A stretch of 64,000 nt of DNA from Panonychus citri (taxonomy: Eukaryota > Arthropoda > Arachnida > Trombidiformes > Tetranychidae): NCBI RefSeq assembly GCF_014898815.1, contig NW_026515497.1, positions 1,116,001 to 1,180,000 of the forward strand, in the 5' to 3' direction. The translations under genes were made by a program, and so were the position numbers. Positions 48,301-61,179 of the stretch are shown piece by piece; positions within the stretch are counted from its first letter, which is position 1, and each line of letters opens with the position of its first letter. A model generated the notes under the pieces. It saw only the letters and a list, made by a program, of their open reading frames with translations. It did not search any database and was not told where the DNA came from.

Positions 48301-50297
48301 TAAGGTGTAGTTAATAAATGAATTAAAAAGGGGAGAGGATCAGATGGAAAACAATTAAATCTAATTATCATCTTTATCCTTAATCATCTTCAGGTGATTA
48401 AATGATAATGTTAATCTTTAAAATAAAAATGATCATCTTGATCCTCAAAATGATGATTAAGTTGATCCGTTTATTAGGTCAAAATAAAAAGGGAGGGAAA
48501 AGATTAACAGATTATCATCTTAATCTTGTCCGTAATTAAATTAACCATAAATTTTGCAACTTTTTTAGCAAACAAAATAATTTATTATCATGATGATGAT
48601 GATGATGGGAGGATGAGGATGAGGATGAGGATAAGGTGGAGGGTGGAGGGTGGGGAGGGTTAAATGAAAGGAGGAAGAGGATCAAGAGGAGGCGGCGGGA
48701 AAAGCTGAGTTACAAACATGTAAACAATTAAGAGTAACCTTTTTGATTGTGATGTAATTTGATTGGGTTGTTAATTGAATTTCTAGGCGTAAAAAGATTT
48801 AGGTGAACAATTTGGTTGAATCGTTGAAAATCACGATTAAAGTTAATTTAATTTAACAATTTAACATTTTTCGTTTACTCTCTTGATTGTTTGGTGTTTA
48901 ATTTTGTTTCTTTATGATTTAATTAAAACAATTAAATCACTTTGGGTTTACTTTTATATGGTCAACGGTGGGGTAAGAGGATGGAGAGTGGATTCAGTAT
49001 AACATGATGATGATTATCATCCTCATCATCATCAAGGGTGGGAGAGGTTCACGATCTTGGGGTGGGGGTGGGAAATCCGTGAAACACGCGGTGGGCTAAT
49101 TAGCATAATTATTAATAATAGTAATTCAATTAAGGAAGAGGATCAAGTTGATGATCAACATTAAATTTTTTGTTGTTTTGATTCTGAGCTTTTGGATTCA
49201 CTATCAATGTGGTTAATCAATTGATTACTAAAGTTTGTTGATTGAAATTCAAATGGTTTATGTTTTCTGATTAATTTACTTTAATCACAATTGGATTAAC
49301 TATTGATGATATTAAAGGATTTTGGGTTAGGTTTTGATTAACTAAATCAGGGAAAAAGGGTTATCATTAGTTAGGAATGACCCTTGGTCATCGTGATTGT
49401 TATTATTTAAATTAATCGAAAACCTTTAATTTAATTTAATTTTCTTTCCCTTCTTTTGGGTTTGGTTGATTGTTACAGAGATGATTACAATTTATTGTAC
49501 TAAACAACACACACAATTTAATTGATTATTTAATCATAATCATTATCTCATGTTAATTGTAATAATAATTCAATCAAATTTACTATGATATTAAATAATT
49601 AATTACTAATTGTTTACCTTTTGATTACCTTTAGTTTAAATTATTCAAACATCAATCAAATTTTATCATAATCATCAAGTTGATTACATAAAGTAAATTT
49701 AAATTTAAATTTCCTAATTGCTGGTTAATATTAATAATAAAGAAAAAAAAATAATTGAAACAATCAAAAAATTTCAGACAATTCGATTACATTGGTAAAA
49801 GTAAATTAAAACTTTCAAACTAATTGAAAATTAAATGTTATTATTAATAACAATTAAGTAAATGAAAACAAAGTTTCAATCATTTCAATCCAATAATAAT
49901 AAAATCAATGTAAAGGTAAAAGTTAATTGCTACCAATTGTAATTAAATTGTTGTTTCTCATTATATATAAAATGAGTGGGAATTGCAAAACTAATAGATT
50001 GAGACAGTTAATCATGACATTAATCAGATAATCAAGTTAATCAAATGAATCAAATACAATTATCATCAATATCTCATTGGGTGTGGTGTCATTTTCATGT
50101 TGAGTTTTGGTTGATCATTGAAAACAAAAATACTCACTGATGATGGTGAAGATGAAGATAACGATGATGATATTGTGTATTATCAACAGTATTTATCTAT
50201 TTATTATCATCATCATCATCATCATGACCCAGCCCTTGAGTTTCCGCAGAGAAGATAAGAAGAAGAAAAAAAAACCGAATCATCATCAACCTCTTAC

Positions 50298-50360
50298 CTC
50301 GTTTTCATCAGCACGGTAACAACAACGTGCTTTTAGCCATGCGAACCCAGAAACACGGCC
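50298..50360 (-). CDS. Candidate 63-bp coding exon, identity unknown
   Basis: On the minus strand the segment between an acceptor-like TTAG and a GTAAGA donor reads 21 codons, including GFAWLKARCCYRADENE, in a local GC-rich island. The composition looks protein-like, in contrast with its surroundings. An earlier AG lies 9 bp upstream in the acceptor, and no partner exon was found. The nearest downstream minus-strand gene is KLF, 16 kb away. Confidence 0.25.
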
Positions 50361-50621
50361 CTAAGCCTGAACAACACACATACAAATAAGATGCGCTATT
50401 ATCCTAATCATTATTATAAATTTTTACCCGAAGGCCAACTAATTTGGTGTAATTTAATTTCTCTCTCACATCCTACGTTTACTATTATTTCATGTATATG
50501 CTTCATCATCATCATCGTCTTGCAAACAAGGTAAGAAAAGTGCATGATTGAAGGTATCTCTTTCCTTTTCTCTTTCTCTATTTTTTTTCAATCTTCATCA
50601 TCATCATCATCATCATCATCA

Positions 50622-50640
50622 TCTCTACACGGTGTAGAGA
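50622..50640. other. Perfect 8-bp stem hairpin
   Basis: TCTCTACA-CGG-TGTAGAGA, a perfect inverted repeat with a 3-base loop directly after an ATC microsatellite. The role is unknown. Confidence 0.7.
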
Positions 50641-52848
50641 GTTATCACTCCACGCCCAAGTTACAGCAACAGCTACACCCTGTACACACGCACTCACCAT
50701 CTTAAAGATACACACTAACTACAAATGCGGTTCCTTGAATTTTTTACCAACGATACAAAAGGAAACCCCAGCCCAGGTCAATTTCCTCTCTCAGTCTCTC
50801 TCTCTCTCTCTCTCATCATCATCATCACCACCTTCTTATTAACCTCTCCCTCTCCCTCCATTCAATATCCACGCCACTCTACCCCTTACTCCTATCACCA
50901 CCCCACCGCCACCACCACCGATAAGACAGCAACAAAACTAACCGCAGCCCAGAATCTTATTTCATCAATATCATCATCATCATCATCATTATCTTCATCA
51001 TCATCTTCAAATTTGACTCACTCAAGGATATTATTTTTTTTTTGTTTATTTCATTGTCCTTGATTTAAATGATAATTAACAAAACCTAATAAAGTCATCG
51101 GCCTATTGTTTATTTACTGATTGAGTGCCACTCCCTTTACCTTGTTTCCTATTATGTTGTTATATTATCTTGATATTACCTTGATTGTTGTTAATTTTGT
51201 TGAATTTGTTTTGTAAAAAAAAAGTTATTTAAACTTAATTATATAAAGATGATGTTGATTGTTGTGATCCACTGATTTTTTGTTGATTCTCTTTCCAATT
51301 AGATTGATTTTTGATTGCCAATCAATTGAAATTGGTGATTGAAAAATTAATATCATCAACAATCCTGCTGATTATTCAGTTTACTCTTAATTGTTACTCT
51401 CACAATTAACTTTGCAAATTTCTTATATCATAATATAAACAATTTAACTTTCATTTCATTTCATTTCATGCTCTGTTATTTATAATATTTAGCCAATTGC
51501 TATTGTCTATTATGTATCTGGAACTGAATTTAAATATTACAACAACAATCATGAAACAATTACAATTAACTTTCACTTGGATCGACAGTTAATCAAAAGT
51601 TACGATTAAAGTTTTAATACTTAACTAATCAAAAGTGTAATTGTTTCATTGGAGTTTAAATTCAATCATCTTTCTGTTGATATTATTTACATTTACATTT
51701 GAAAGAGTAACAACAATTAAGTTAATTAGTTTGAATTAAATTGTTCATCTTCACTGTTTGATTTGATCACAGAAACTGTTGTAAAAGTTTAACGATTTAA
51801 TTATCAACAGGTTATGGTTAATGATTTAAATTAACAATTAAATAAATTTAAGCAAAAAAAAAGTTAACTAAATTAAATCAAAATCAAGTTAAATTAACAT
51901 TAGTAAAACTAAATCATCTGACCAACAGACTTAATTGTAATGATTAAAGTTTTATTTAATCCTTTAATCATAATCTGGGTCAAATCTAATGAATCAATAA
52001 CAATTTAATCAGTATCACAATCAAAGATAATCAATTGATCATCAAAAAGTGCAATTTAAACACTAAATTGTTAATTGAGAGTTAATTGTTAGCCGAGAAA
52101 CAAAAAAACATATTAATTTGATTGGTAAAATATTCACAATATTGAAAATCGTAATAGTCTTTATGTTAATTTGATTGGACTTTTACAGGTAAATTGTTTA
52201 CTATTTATCATCATGATCATGATGATGATGATGATGATGATCAGCACTTGACCCTTTTAACCAATAATAATAATAAGACTGACCATCAACCTCACATGAT
52301 ACGTGCCAATGTTTTTCTTGTACTCAATTGATTGTTAATGATCACGTTTTTTTATCAACAAATGAGAATCAATTTTGATTTAAATTTGCTGTTCAATGGT
52401 TAAAAATATGAATGGACAACTGGTCAGTCTAATCGGACCTCATGCATTGGCATGTCAACACGTTTTCAAGTTCCCATTGTGATCAGGAAAAGTACAGTTA
52501 TGATTAAGTGATACAGACACAATAGGAAATGATAATCATCAACAATCAACTGATTACCAATCATTGGACAATTGAAATTACCTTTTCAACTTTTAGGTGA
52601 ATTTATATTGAGAGAACGAAATAATTTCACAATTAGAATCAAATCTAACCATGATTAATATAATAATTCATGTTCGAAAAAGTGAATATCGAATTGGAAA
52701 TTAAAAAAGTTCTAATGTATAAGTTTTTCGTTTTTTTTTTGTTCTAACTTTTAATTTTTCGCAAATTCGATGGCGAAAAGAAAAGAGAAATAAAAATTTT
52801 CGGATAAACCACTTGATCTGTTCAAATAGAAATAAATTCTCAACTCAC

Positions 52849-52871
52849 CAGGTCAGCTCAGTTGAAATCGC
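52849..52871 (-). other. Candidate 23-bp microexon or 5' untranslated exon
   Basis: On the minus strand TTTTACCCTCAG precedes and GTGAGTTG follows a 23-base segment. Both sites are strong, but nothing shows that they are used together. Confidence 0.2.
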
Positions 52872-55800
52872 CTGAGGGTAAAATATCATCTCCATCATCA
52901 TGAGAAGGTAAAGAATATGATTAATTAATTGATTAATCATGAAACGAAGACTAGATCAGATTTAATTGATTTCGTGAGATCGTATAACTGTTTCATGTTT
53001 TTCTTTTTCATTCATGTTTTAATTTAGTTACTCGATAATCAATAATCATAATCAATTTCTTTTTCTCAATTAATAGTATTGGTTAATTATCATAACTAAT
53101 AAGTTTGTCGTTCAATTTAATATTTAATTACAACAAATGAGTAACAATTAAGTTTGATTGATTTTCCATTTGTTGAGATTGAAAATAAATCAATTCTTTG
53201 TAAGAAAAAAAAAACTTTTTTTTCATCATTGATTGTTAACCAATTTACTGATTTGATTGTGGGACAAGAAGCTCAGATCAAATTGATTGTAACAATTTAG
53301 ATTTTTTTTTTTGAGAAAAGAGGTTGATTAGCAATCATCATCTTCATGATAATCATGTTGATGATGGTTCTGATTAAGTGCTAATGTATTAACGCTCATG
53401 TATCATGAATCATCATCATCATCATCATGTAATTTAATCATAATCAATGAAGAGAATCAATTAAATCAACATTAGGTGTGGGCAATATGATAATAAAGTT
53501 AAATTGAGAGAGAGAGAGGAATTAATAATAATTGATTCAATCCAACCAACACCCACTCAGATTTCAAAGTTCTGACCACAAGTTATTCATGTAAATAATC
53601 ATCATGGTGAAAGAAAAAGTTATCATGATAATTGACATGGAATCAGAATCAATGTGATCATGATTGTTGATTGAATGAAATTCAGAGGATCAGAGAAAAC
53701 TTTTAGCTACTTTTTGATTGTTGTTATTTGAGATTGAGTAGTAAATACAAATAGGAAGATGAGAGATGATAATGAATAAGAATGATGGAACAAGATGAAA
53801 AATTCTGAATAAACTCAGCATGGAATATGAATGGAAGAAAGAGAAAAATAGAAAGATACAAGATGAAGATGAAGATGATAATTGGAAGATGAAAGATTTA
53901 GTTGAATCAACAGGAGGGATAACTGATGAGATATGGGCATAAGATCATCATGATAATCATAATCAAGGGAATAACAATTTAGTGAATTAACTGTTGATTG
54001 TTATCTGTTGACCAATATACTTGAAGAAAGAGGCTTTTTCTACTTGTTGTTGTTAATATTAAATCATTCTAGATGATGATGAATCGGGTGTTAATCATCA
54101 TGATCACCAATCAACACGATAATCACAATTAACCTCATCATCTTGTTGATAATATTGAAAATCAAACAACAACAACATCAACCTGATGTTGATGACATGT
54201 AGTCATCAAGATGAATAGATGATGAAAAAGAAAACAAATCGATTGGAATATTTTTTTTTCTCTCTTCCATAATCATTTTAATCTTCATCGTAATCATCAA
54301 CATAATCGTGTAAATCTCTAGCAATTAAAAACAATTTACAATAATTGTAGTTGTTTATATTATATGATAACAATTTTCGTCATCTGAATGTGAGGTAATA
54401 TAAAATTTTCTCATTCATGGTAAATGTTACCTGTAAATTTGGTGCAAAAAAGCAATAAAAAGTATCAATAGTAAGATGATAAGATGATGATGATGAAGAT
54501 GAGAAGAAGATGAAAAAGAAGAGAAAAATGAGAAAAAAAGAAAAGAAATCGCAATAACATTGATCCAGAAGATGCTAAAGATTAGACTGATGATGATGAT
54601 GATTGAAAAGTTGCAAAGGTATGTTGATGATGATGAAGATGATGAAGATGATGATGATGATAGTTATCTGAATTTCAAAAGGATGTGTCCCACTGATTAC
54701 CAAGTCATCTTATCATGGAGATTTATCTTGAATAACAACCGACATTAACCGCTACTACTTTTTACAGGTAAACTACTACTGAACCCACCCTGTAAAGTAG
54801 GTTCTAAATTATATATGCCGGTCAAACAGCTTCTTCAATATAAGAAATAGATGATCAACATTTGTTGAATCAACGATCAACAATTTACTTAATTTAGTGA
54901 ACAGCAAAACAACAAAATTATCATCAAATTGTACTGATTAACATGTATCAAGTTAATAGGTTAGTGGCATTACCAGATTATCATGTTTACTGATTGTCAC
55001 AATTATTTAAATTGTAAACATTGTTGATAAGAAAAGATAATTTTCCCAACGAAATGAGAATGAAAAAGTTACAACGAAATTGAATCAACAATGTCAACGT
55101 TGTTTTTTCCCCTTCAACAAGAGGAGGAGGAAGAAAAAGATGATGATGATGATAAAGGAGGAGAAGGTGATTCTGTTGTTGTTGATGATGATGATGATGA
55201 TGATGAGAGAGAAAAATGAAAAGATATCAATCAAGTAAAAAAGGCGCCAAATGTCGGTGAACTCAAGTTAATAAACTATCATAAAGTTATCAGTTTGTTG
55301 AACTGAATTGAATGATATTTGTTACCTTGGCACATACGCACATGTAAACATATTTTCAATGTCTTAGCACGTTTTTTTTTTATCATTTCACAATCATCAT
55401 CATCATCATCAACAACTATCACGCTTGGTTAGCATCTTAAAGCTTTGAAAAATATATAAATACACAGGTAATAATGATTGTTATGGTGCTTGGAGAGCAC
55501 AAGGTTTCATAATCATCTCGGGTGGGGCTCAAGAGGCTGTGGCGGTGTTGGTTAGTGTGTAGATGATGATGATGATGAAATTTGATATAATAAGATGAAA
55601 TTTGTTATTCGAAAATTTTTGTTCCTCATCTTTCATCTCGATTATTTATTTTTTTCCTAGAAAAATTAATCAAACATTCAAATCTTTTTTTAACCTTTAA
55701 TCCTTTTCCTTCATCTTCAGCATCCTCATCTTTTATTTTCTCCCTCCGTCTCCTCTCTCTCTCACACACACACACTCTCTAATCTATCTAGACAATCATC

Positions 55801-57700
55801 AAGATTCATTAATGAGTGAAACGTTTGATAGCAATTGAAATTAAAGGGAGAGGCGACTTCTCAAACAACGGATTAAATTGAATTAATAGTTTCAGCTTAA
55901 TGATAATATAACATCGTGAGAGCCGCGAGCGAGATCACATTCTGTATAATTCATTTACTGAGAGAGAGAGATGATGATGATAGATTTTTCATCTTCTTCC
56001 TCTCTTTCTTTTTTACTCTTCATCTTCATCGTCATTCGTTTTACCTTTGATCTTGGATTTTTTTTCTCTCTCTTTTTTTCTTGATTCTTGATGCTTTTTT
56101 TTCCTGACGTTCCAACGATATCAGTCGACTTTATCTCCAACAAGATGATGATGAAATTTGATCTTCATCTTGTACCACCATCACTACTACTACTGTATAA
56201 ATATCATTGAATGTGATTGATGTGTTGATTAAATGAGCAAACATTGAGATAATAACTGATATACTGATTGCGATGAGGAGGAAGATAATGTTGATCAAGA
56301 TAATCAATGAAATGATAATGATAATGGTCAGAAAAAGGAAGAGGAATGAAAAAAAAGTTAAGTAAAAAAAAATAAGAGAAAATAATGATTGACCATTTTA
56401 ACTGCAATTAGAAAATTAATAGTTAATTGTTGATGTTGTTAGTTAATTATTAAAATTCATTGAGAAGGTTCAATGTAAATGTTACTCGATAACTGGAGAG
56501 AAACAAAAAACAAAGTTAATTGTTGGAAAGGAGAAAATAATCAAATTACTAATTACTGTTATACTTTTGGTAATTCTTGCTCCATACTGGACAATTAACT
56601 AATCAAGAAAAAGAAAGAGAGAGAGAGAGAGTAAATTAAGGATCTGTTTTCACTCTTTAAGAGGAACACAATTAGTTAACTAATCAAAATTAACTCTTGA
56701 GAAATGATTATAATAATGGTGAAAAAATTGTAACCATTAAAAGTTGCGAGGTTTAATTGTTAGTTATTGGTAAATTGTCATTTTTCACTTGACTAATTAT
56801 TGTGTGTGTGAAATGTTATTTAGTGTGTTAATTTGTTAATTTTTTTCTTCTAAATTGACAACTGATTGTAACAAGGTTTAAGAAATACGATTGATTAGTT
56901 TGATAGTATTATTATTATGGGTTTAGTGTTAAATTGTATCGAGTGGGAAAAAAATATAATAGCATTAAAATGGTTTGTAGGTGATGTTTGGTTTAGGGGA
57001 ACTGAGAGTTACCGCTTGCAGGTAGGAAAAAACAGATAATTCACTTGATTGGTAATTTAATTGGTAGTAAAATGGCTGTAAGGCTTAATTAGATTTCCAA
57101 TTTGTATAAGAGAAACAGTGAGTAAGTGAGAGAGAGAGAGAGAGATGGAAAAAATTGTTCGCCTTGTTAACATTGTAGCTTTTGTTTTAATCCACAAGCG
57201 CTAATCCAGATCCAATATCTAAAAAAAAAGGTTAACAGAAAATATTGAGAAAAAAAAGTCAATGTCATATCCGTTATTATGTAGTTAATTTGTTAGGAAT
57301 TATATATATACACTATTAACAAAAGAATTAGAAGGTTTTTACCTTCAATCAGCCACACCTTAAATAAGATATTGAAATTGACAAATAATTAATATGAAAA
57401 ACAGATTAACTTATTAATCAGCAGGATAACAGATTCACAATTATTGTATTTAGGTAAATAAAACAAAGGAAAATAAAGAGATTAGTTTCTTTCACAAGGT
57501 AAAATCTAATCTACTAAATGAAGAGGTGGTTAATTAATGATTAAGGTTAGAACAGAATGAAACAAAATAAGAGAAATTAAAACTTAACAATCAGTTAATT
57601 AACAAAAGTAAAAACAATTAACGAATCAACAAGTTGCCAAGGGAAAAATTAAATTCTCAAGCTAATCAGCTGATCTTTTTTTGGTTAGAATTTGACTTTT

Positions 57701-57710
57701 GCGCCATCTG
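57701..57710 (-). promoter_or_regulatory. AGATGGCGC element upstream of the 57.9-kb gene
   Basis: GCGCCATCTG on the plus strand, about 175 bp upstream of the ATG at 57885. It is the best copy in the window of the recurrent CGCCATCT core (also at 1871, 4190 variant and 34484). It resembles YY1/Pho or CTCF sites. Confidence 0.4.
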
Positions 57711-57884
57711 TTGGCTTGGAAAAGAACTAAAATTGAATGGACTAGTGAAGTCACGTTTTTCCTGTGCTCCTGAATTTGTTTGTTTTTACCTGTGATAGTG
57801 AAATTTATCCACCTCTTAAATATTTTAATCGTGTTAATTGTGAGAGTACGGTCAAATTGACATATCACCTGTAAAATTTGGACA

Positions 57885-59254
57885 ATGGATAGTCCTGCTG
57901 TGACCGATTCGCCCAATCCCCTTAGAAAGCTAAGTATGTATATTACAGGGATACAGGTTACTCAATATTTATACAGAGTAATTAATGAATTTAAAACGAA
58001 TTGAATTTAAAACGAATTGAATTTAAAACGAATTGAATTTAAAATGTAACTGAAATTAAAACGAAAATGAATTTATAACATAAAACACTTAAAAGTCTAT
58101 TGAAATACTAACACTTTCTTTGTTTTTCAGGGGATGCAAGAGTCTCAAACAAAAACAAATTTAAAATTGTATACGATTACTTTAAGCTTAATAATACATC
58201 CAACCTGAACCCGAATACCGTAGGAACTGAGTTGAACGCGTTCCCTATCATCAAATATCTTCAGCTTTTCACCAAAGATCCCATTTCCTCGAAAACACTA
58301 GACGATGATGAACTCCTGGAAATTATCCGATTCACTGACCGACTAATTACAATTGATACATCAACTGGTGAGGAAGAAAGTGCTGATACAACGATCAAAG
58401 TTCAAGAATTATCCAACAACCAAATCAAGAATCTACTCAGTGTTAAATTTGAAAACAAGAAACAAAGACCTGAATCTTGGTTTGATGTATCTCATCTTAC
58501 GGTGTATCAAACTATAATAGTTCGCATCCCTGGTCTAAAGAATAAAAGCTCATCTAAAATTGGCGACCTGACATTGGAACAGGTTGAGAACTTACTTGAA
58601 CAAGCTGATGACTCTATTACCGCTGAAGAGGTTTTACCAGGCTACGACTCAGCTAAAATAAAATGCTCATCTGTTGCTGAAAGAACTCGGATTTACAATT
58701 ATCTAAAGAAAATCAAACCTGAATGGGAAGTTAATATTCCTCCCATTCATGACCCGAAGATTAAAATAATTGGTGTTAAATTTGATACTGAGAAGAAAAG
58801 CGAATGGATCAATCGTTTATACATCAGAAACAAATGGAAACGTTGTTGGAAAGCTGAAATAAAGCATTTTTATCAAAATGGTCGACTATTTGACATCATT
58901 CTGGAAATCGACCCGGCCCTTAGAGAATTCATTGAAGATAAGAATGGACAAGTCTCAGTTGGTTACAAAAGAGTCACTGCTGTTGATTTCTTTGATATTC
59001 GTCAGTGTCGAAAATGTACCAAATTTGGTCATCTCTCCAGTCGATGCACTCAGATGAGCATTTGTCCGTACTGTGGCGAAACTAACCACAAGCAAGAAGC
59101 CTGTCCAATTAAAGAAATTAAACATAAATGGAAATGTCCAAATTGTAAAAAAATTGGTGAACATGCTTGGGAATTTAAGTGCGAAAGATTTCAAGAAAAA
59201 CTTCTCCATGAACTTGAGCGTATGAATTATCAATACAAGATTATTATGGCCTGA
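57885..59254 (+). CDS. Intron-containing zinc-knuckle protein, ORF1/gag-like (gene E)
   Basis: Exon 1, 57885-57933 (MDSPAVTDSPNPLRKL plus one base, GTATGT donor); intron of 197 bp; acceptor TTTGTTTTTCAG; exon 2, 58131-59254. The join is phase 1, giving 390 residues. The N-terminal half has an acidic, helical stretch. The middle is RRM-like (IIVRIPGL..., then KIKIIGVKFD...WINRLYIRNKW). Three zinc knuckles follow at about 309-322 (CRKCTKFGHLSSRC), 328-341 (CPYCGETNHKQEAC; both perfect CX2CX4HX4C) and 352-367 (CPNCKKIGEHAWEFKC). The tail is ELERMNYQYKIIMA. The protein is clearly related to genes A and B at 7-9 kb. This is the ORF1 (nucleocapsid) architecture of non-LTR elements, but the gene has an intron and its own upstream element, and a complete retrotransposon with another ORF1 follows 580 bp downstream. 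It is probably a captured host gene. Confidence 0.75.
57987..58046. repeat. 16-bp tandem repeat in gene E intron
   Basis: Three exact copies of GAATTTAAAACGAATT (57987-58034) and a partial fourth. They lie inside the intron and do not disturb the splice sites. Confidence 0.9.
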
Positions 59255-59831
59255 TTTAGACACAGAGAAAAATCATCATCATAAGATAAGTTCCCAAACA
59301 AACTAACAAAACAATGATTATTTTTTCCTATTGACAAACTAATTCAAAGTTAATTACCTTCCCTCACTAATTAACAACATTCTCAATCCTTAATGACCTT
59401 CTGATTTCCTAAATGTTTTTCCTTTCACCAATTTACTCTCACTTTTAAATTCTATTTGCTTTCCCAAACTGATTGTCTTAATTGATAACACCAAGTTGCC
59501 AATGAGTTTACTTGTCGACTTTATTTCTCAAACTTTCTACTGTTTAAAGTATTTAAGTGATAATTGTGATTATCTTGTTTACTCTTTAAATTGGTAACAA
59601 TTAAACTCTGGGTCGATAATTAACCTCTTAGTTATTTCTCATTAATTGATAATGGTACAAAGTTAGAAAGGACGATTAGTGGGCTCTCCTTTTAATCATG
59701 ATTATTATGTTAATTTAGTCAGAAATTAGTATCACTTATCTCTTAACCTCATTACAGTCAGAACTTTCTCGACTCTTCTTATTAATCATCTTCATTTGAA
59801 CCCTTTTAAATACAAAAACTTGACAACTAAA
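59255..59831. other. Spacer between gene E and retrotransposon 2
   Basis: AT-rich, with no coding frame of note. It must hold the gene E 3' end and, if the downstream element is complete, its 5'UTR/internal promoter. The ORF1 frame is open back to about 59733 but without an ATG. Confidence 0.4.
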
Positions 59832-60635
59832 ATGTCGAATTTGAATATCTATCGTGAACTTCAAGCCCAACGTCTAGGCTGGATTAAGAATCTCCCGTGT
59901 ATTGATAAAAGATATTCCATCTTGATCGAAGGTGTAAATCGTGAAAATTGTGAAAAGATCATCTCTCTACTTACGGAACGAGTAATTAACTCCTCCAAGT
60001 GTGTCACCTATTATAAACTACGAAATTCTGGACTTGAAGTGGGCTTCATATCGGGTAGTGTTCAGAGAAATGCTATTATTCTGATTAGAACAAGTTTCTC
60101 CGACATCACCATAAATATCTTTAACCCTCAACCCTCTCGTATGTTTTTCACTGTTAAAAATTTGGCTCCAACATCTTTGTGTTTAATTCTTAACAACCTG
60201 GTAACATCTAATGGTTTCTTCAGTGACACATTAACTTTTGTGTCTTACCTGGAGCATCTTGAAAACAACGAGCAAAAAATCACCCTTAACATAAGTAAGG
60301 AAAATCGTGAAATTATTCTAAATAATGATGGTTATATAAAATTCAATGGTGAAATCTTTTCGATTTTTGATCTGGTGAAAACCAACCTGTGCTCCTGTCT
60401 TGAATCTAATCACCCCTCGAATCCTGTCTGCCCTAATCGCAATAGATGCGTTTATTGTTCACTCCATCATGAGGGTGAGTGTACATCACCTGTAAAGTGC
60501 TTCTTCTGTGGTGATAATCATCCGACAAATTCGATAGCTTGTCCTGTTACTAGATATCTCCTAGTTAAAGCAGCTAGAAACATCGACTATGACCATGAAT
60601 GGCTACTCTTCCCAAATCAAGTTAAATTATGTTAA
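59832..60635 (+). CDS. ORF1 (zinc-knuckle nucleocapsid-like) of retrotransposon 2
   Basis: 267 residues from the ATG at 59832; the frame upstream lacks an ATG. The N-terminal two thirds lack cysteine clusters and probably form an RNA-binding fold. The Cys/His-rich C-terminus has CSCLESNHPSNPVC, CVYCSLHHEGEC and CFFCGDNHPTNSIAC, then a tail VKAARNIDYDHEW that recalls the ELERMNYQY tail of the larger zinc-knuckle genes. It is shorter than gene E and closest in layout to gene D. The 3' end overlaps the ORF2 start in another frame. Confidence 0.75.
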   Translation: MSNLNIYRELQAQRLGWIKNLPCIDKRYSILIEGVNRENCEKIISLLTERVINSSKCVTYYKLRNSGLEVGFISGSVQRNAIILIRTSFSDITINIFNPQPSRMFFTVKNLAPTSLCLILNNLVTSNGFFSDTLTFVSYLEHLENNEQKITLNISKENREIILNNDGYIKFNGEIFSIFDLVKTNLCSCLESNHPSNPVCPNRNRCVYCSLHHEGECTSPVKCFFCGDNHPTNSIACPVTRYLLVKAARNIDYDHEWLLFPNQVKLC

Positions 60636-61179
60636 TGCCAGGAAAAACTACGATCTGACTGATAAACTGATCAAACAGACAATTAACTCAAAAAATTGTG
60701 TCTTAGTTCTAGTTGAAGCCAATCGAAAAGTCTCCACTTATTATCTTCGAAATCAAATCATAATAAATGATCAAACAATCATGGTTACATCAAATAATGT
60801 AACAATATTAGCATCTGATACACTTACAACTAACTGTATATTCTCTCTCGTTCAATGTAACAAAAAACAAGTTATAATTGGTGGTTCGTACATCGCCCAC
60901 AAGGATATGAAACAAAACATCATTGATTTCATTGGCACGTGCTCCAAGTACACTCATCTACCCTTGATCGTTGTTATGGACTCGAATTGTGAAGGTAAAC
61001 TATGGTCGCAAAGGCAAAGATTGAATAACTGCAGTGTTCCTCTTGATGAATTCTTCTCTCGCTCGTCTCTCACGGTTATGAATGCCCCCACCTCAGATAA
61101 CTTCTCCTTCTCTAACAGTACTGGTAGGTCTTGGATAGATTTTACACTATTTACATTGATGTTCAAGAGAAATTCATAA
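60589..61179 (+). CDS. Endonuclease (EEP/APE-like) domain of retrotransposon 2
   Basis: Starts with ATG at 60589, inside ORF1, in the +1 frame. Motifs: IKLNYVNARKNYD (N-terminal strand), VLVLVEANR (catalytic Glu), LIVVMDSNCEGKLW (GDFN-type box with Asp/Asn) and RSWIDFTLF. The frame then runs into a stop at 61177-61179, and the final SDH box is not seen before or after the frame change. The nuclease is therefore probably incomplete in this copy. Confidence 0.7.
   Translation: MTMNGYSSQIKLNYVNARKNYDLTDKLIKQTINSKNCVLVLVEANRKVSTYYLRNQIIINDQTIMVTSNNVTILASDTLTTNCIFSLVQCNKKQVIIGGSYIAHKDMKQNIIDFIGTCSKYTHLPLIVVMDSNCEGKLWSQRQRLNNCSVPLDEFFSRSSLTVMNAPTSDNFSFSNSTGRSWIDFTLFTLMFKRNS

Larger units (their letters stand above)
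45376..57660. other. Gene-poor AT-rich, microsatellite-rich stretch
   Basis: More than 12 kb without a convincing gene. Many GAT/ATC runs, for example near 46229-46248, 47450-47475, 50205-50226, 50596-50622, 52214-52240, 54637-54662 and 55180-55206, plus a CT run near 50792-50813. GC-richer islands lie near 48.6-48.7, 49.0-49.1, 50.3-50.8 and 55.5 kb. Possible minus-strand exons at 50298-50360 and 52849-52871 are listed separately. Open frames at 47, 50.7, 54.6 and 56 kb are translations of simple repeats. Confidence 0.4.

Noticed and set aside
50725..51063. 112-residue plus-strand frame starting MRFLEFFTNDTK
   Set aside because: Most of it is Ser/Leu from CT and ATC repeats. The short non-repetitive start has no good donor after it.
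57662..57916. 84-residue minus-strand frame
   Set aside because: Antisense to the first exon and promoter of gene E. No recognisable domain, and the sense gene has a well-supported splice join.
58955..59263. Minus-strand frame of 102 residues
   Set aside because: Mirror of the Cys-rich end of gene E. Not a separate gene.
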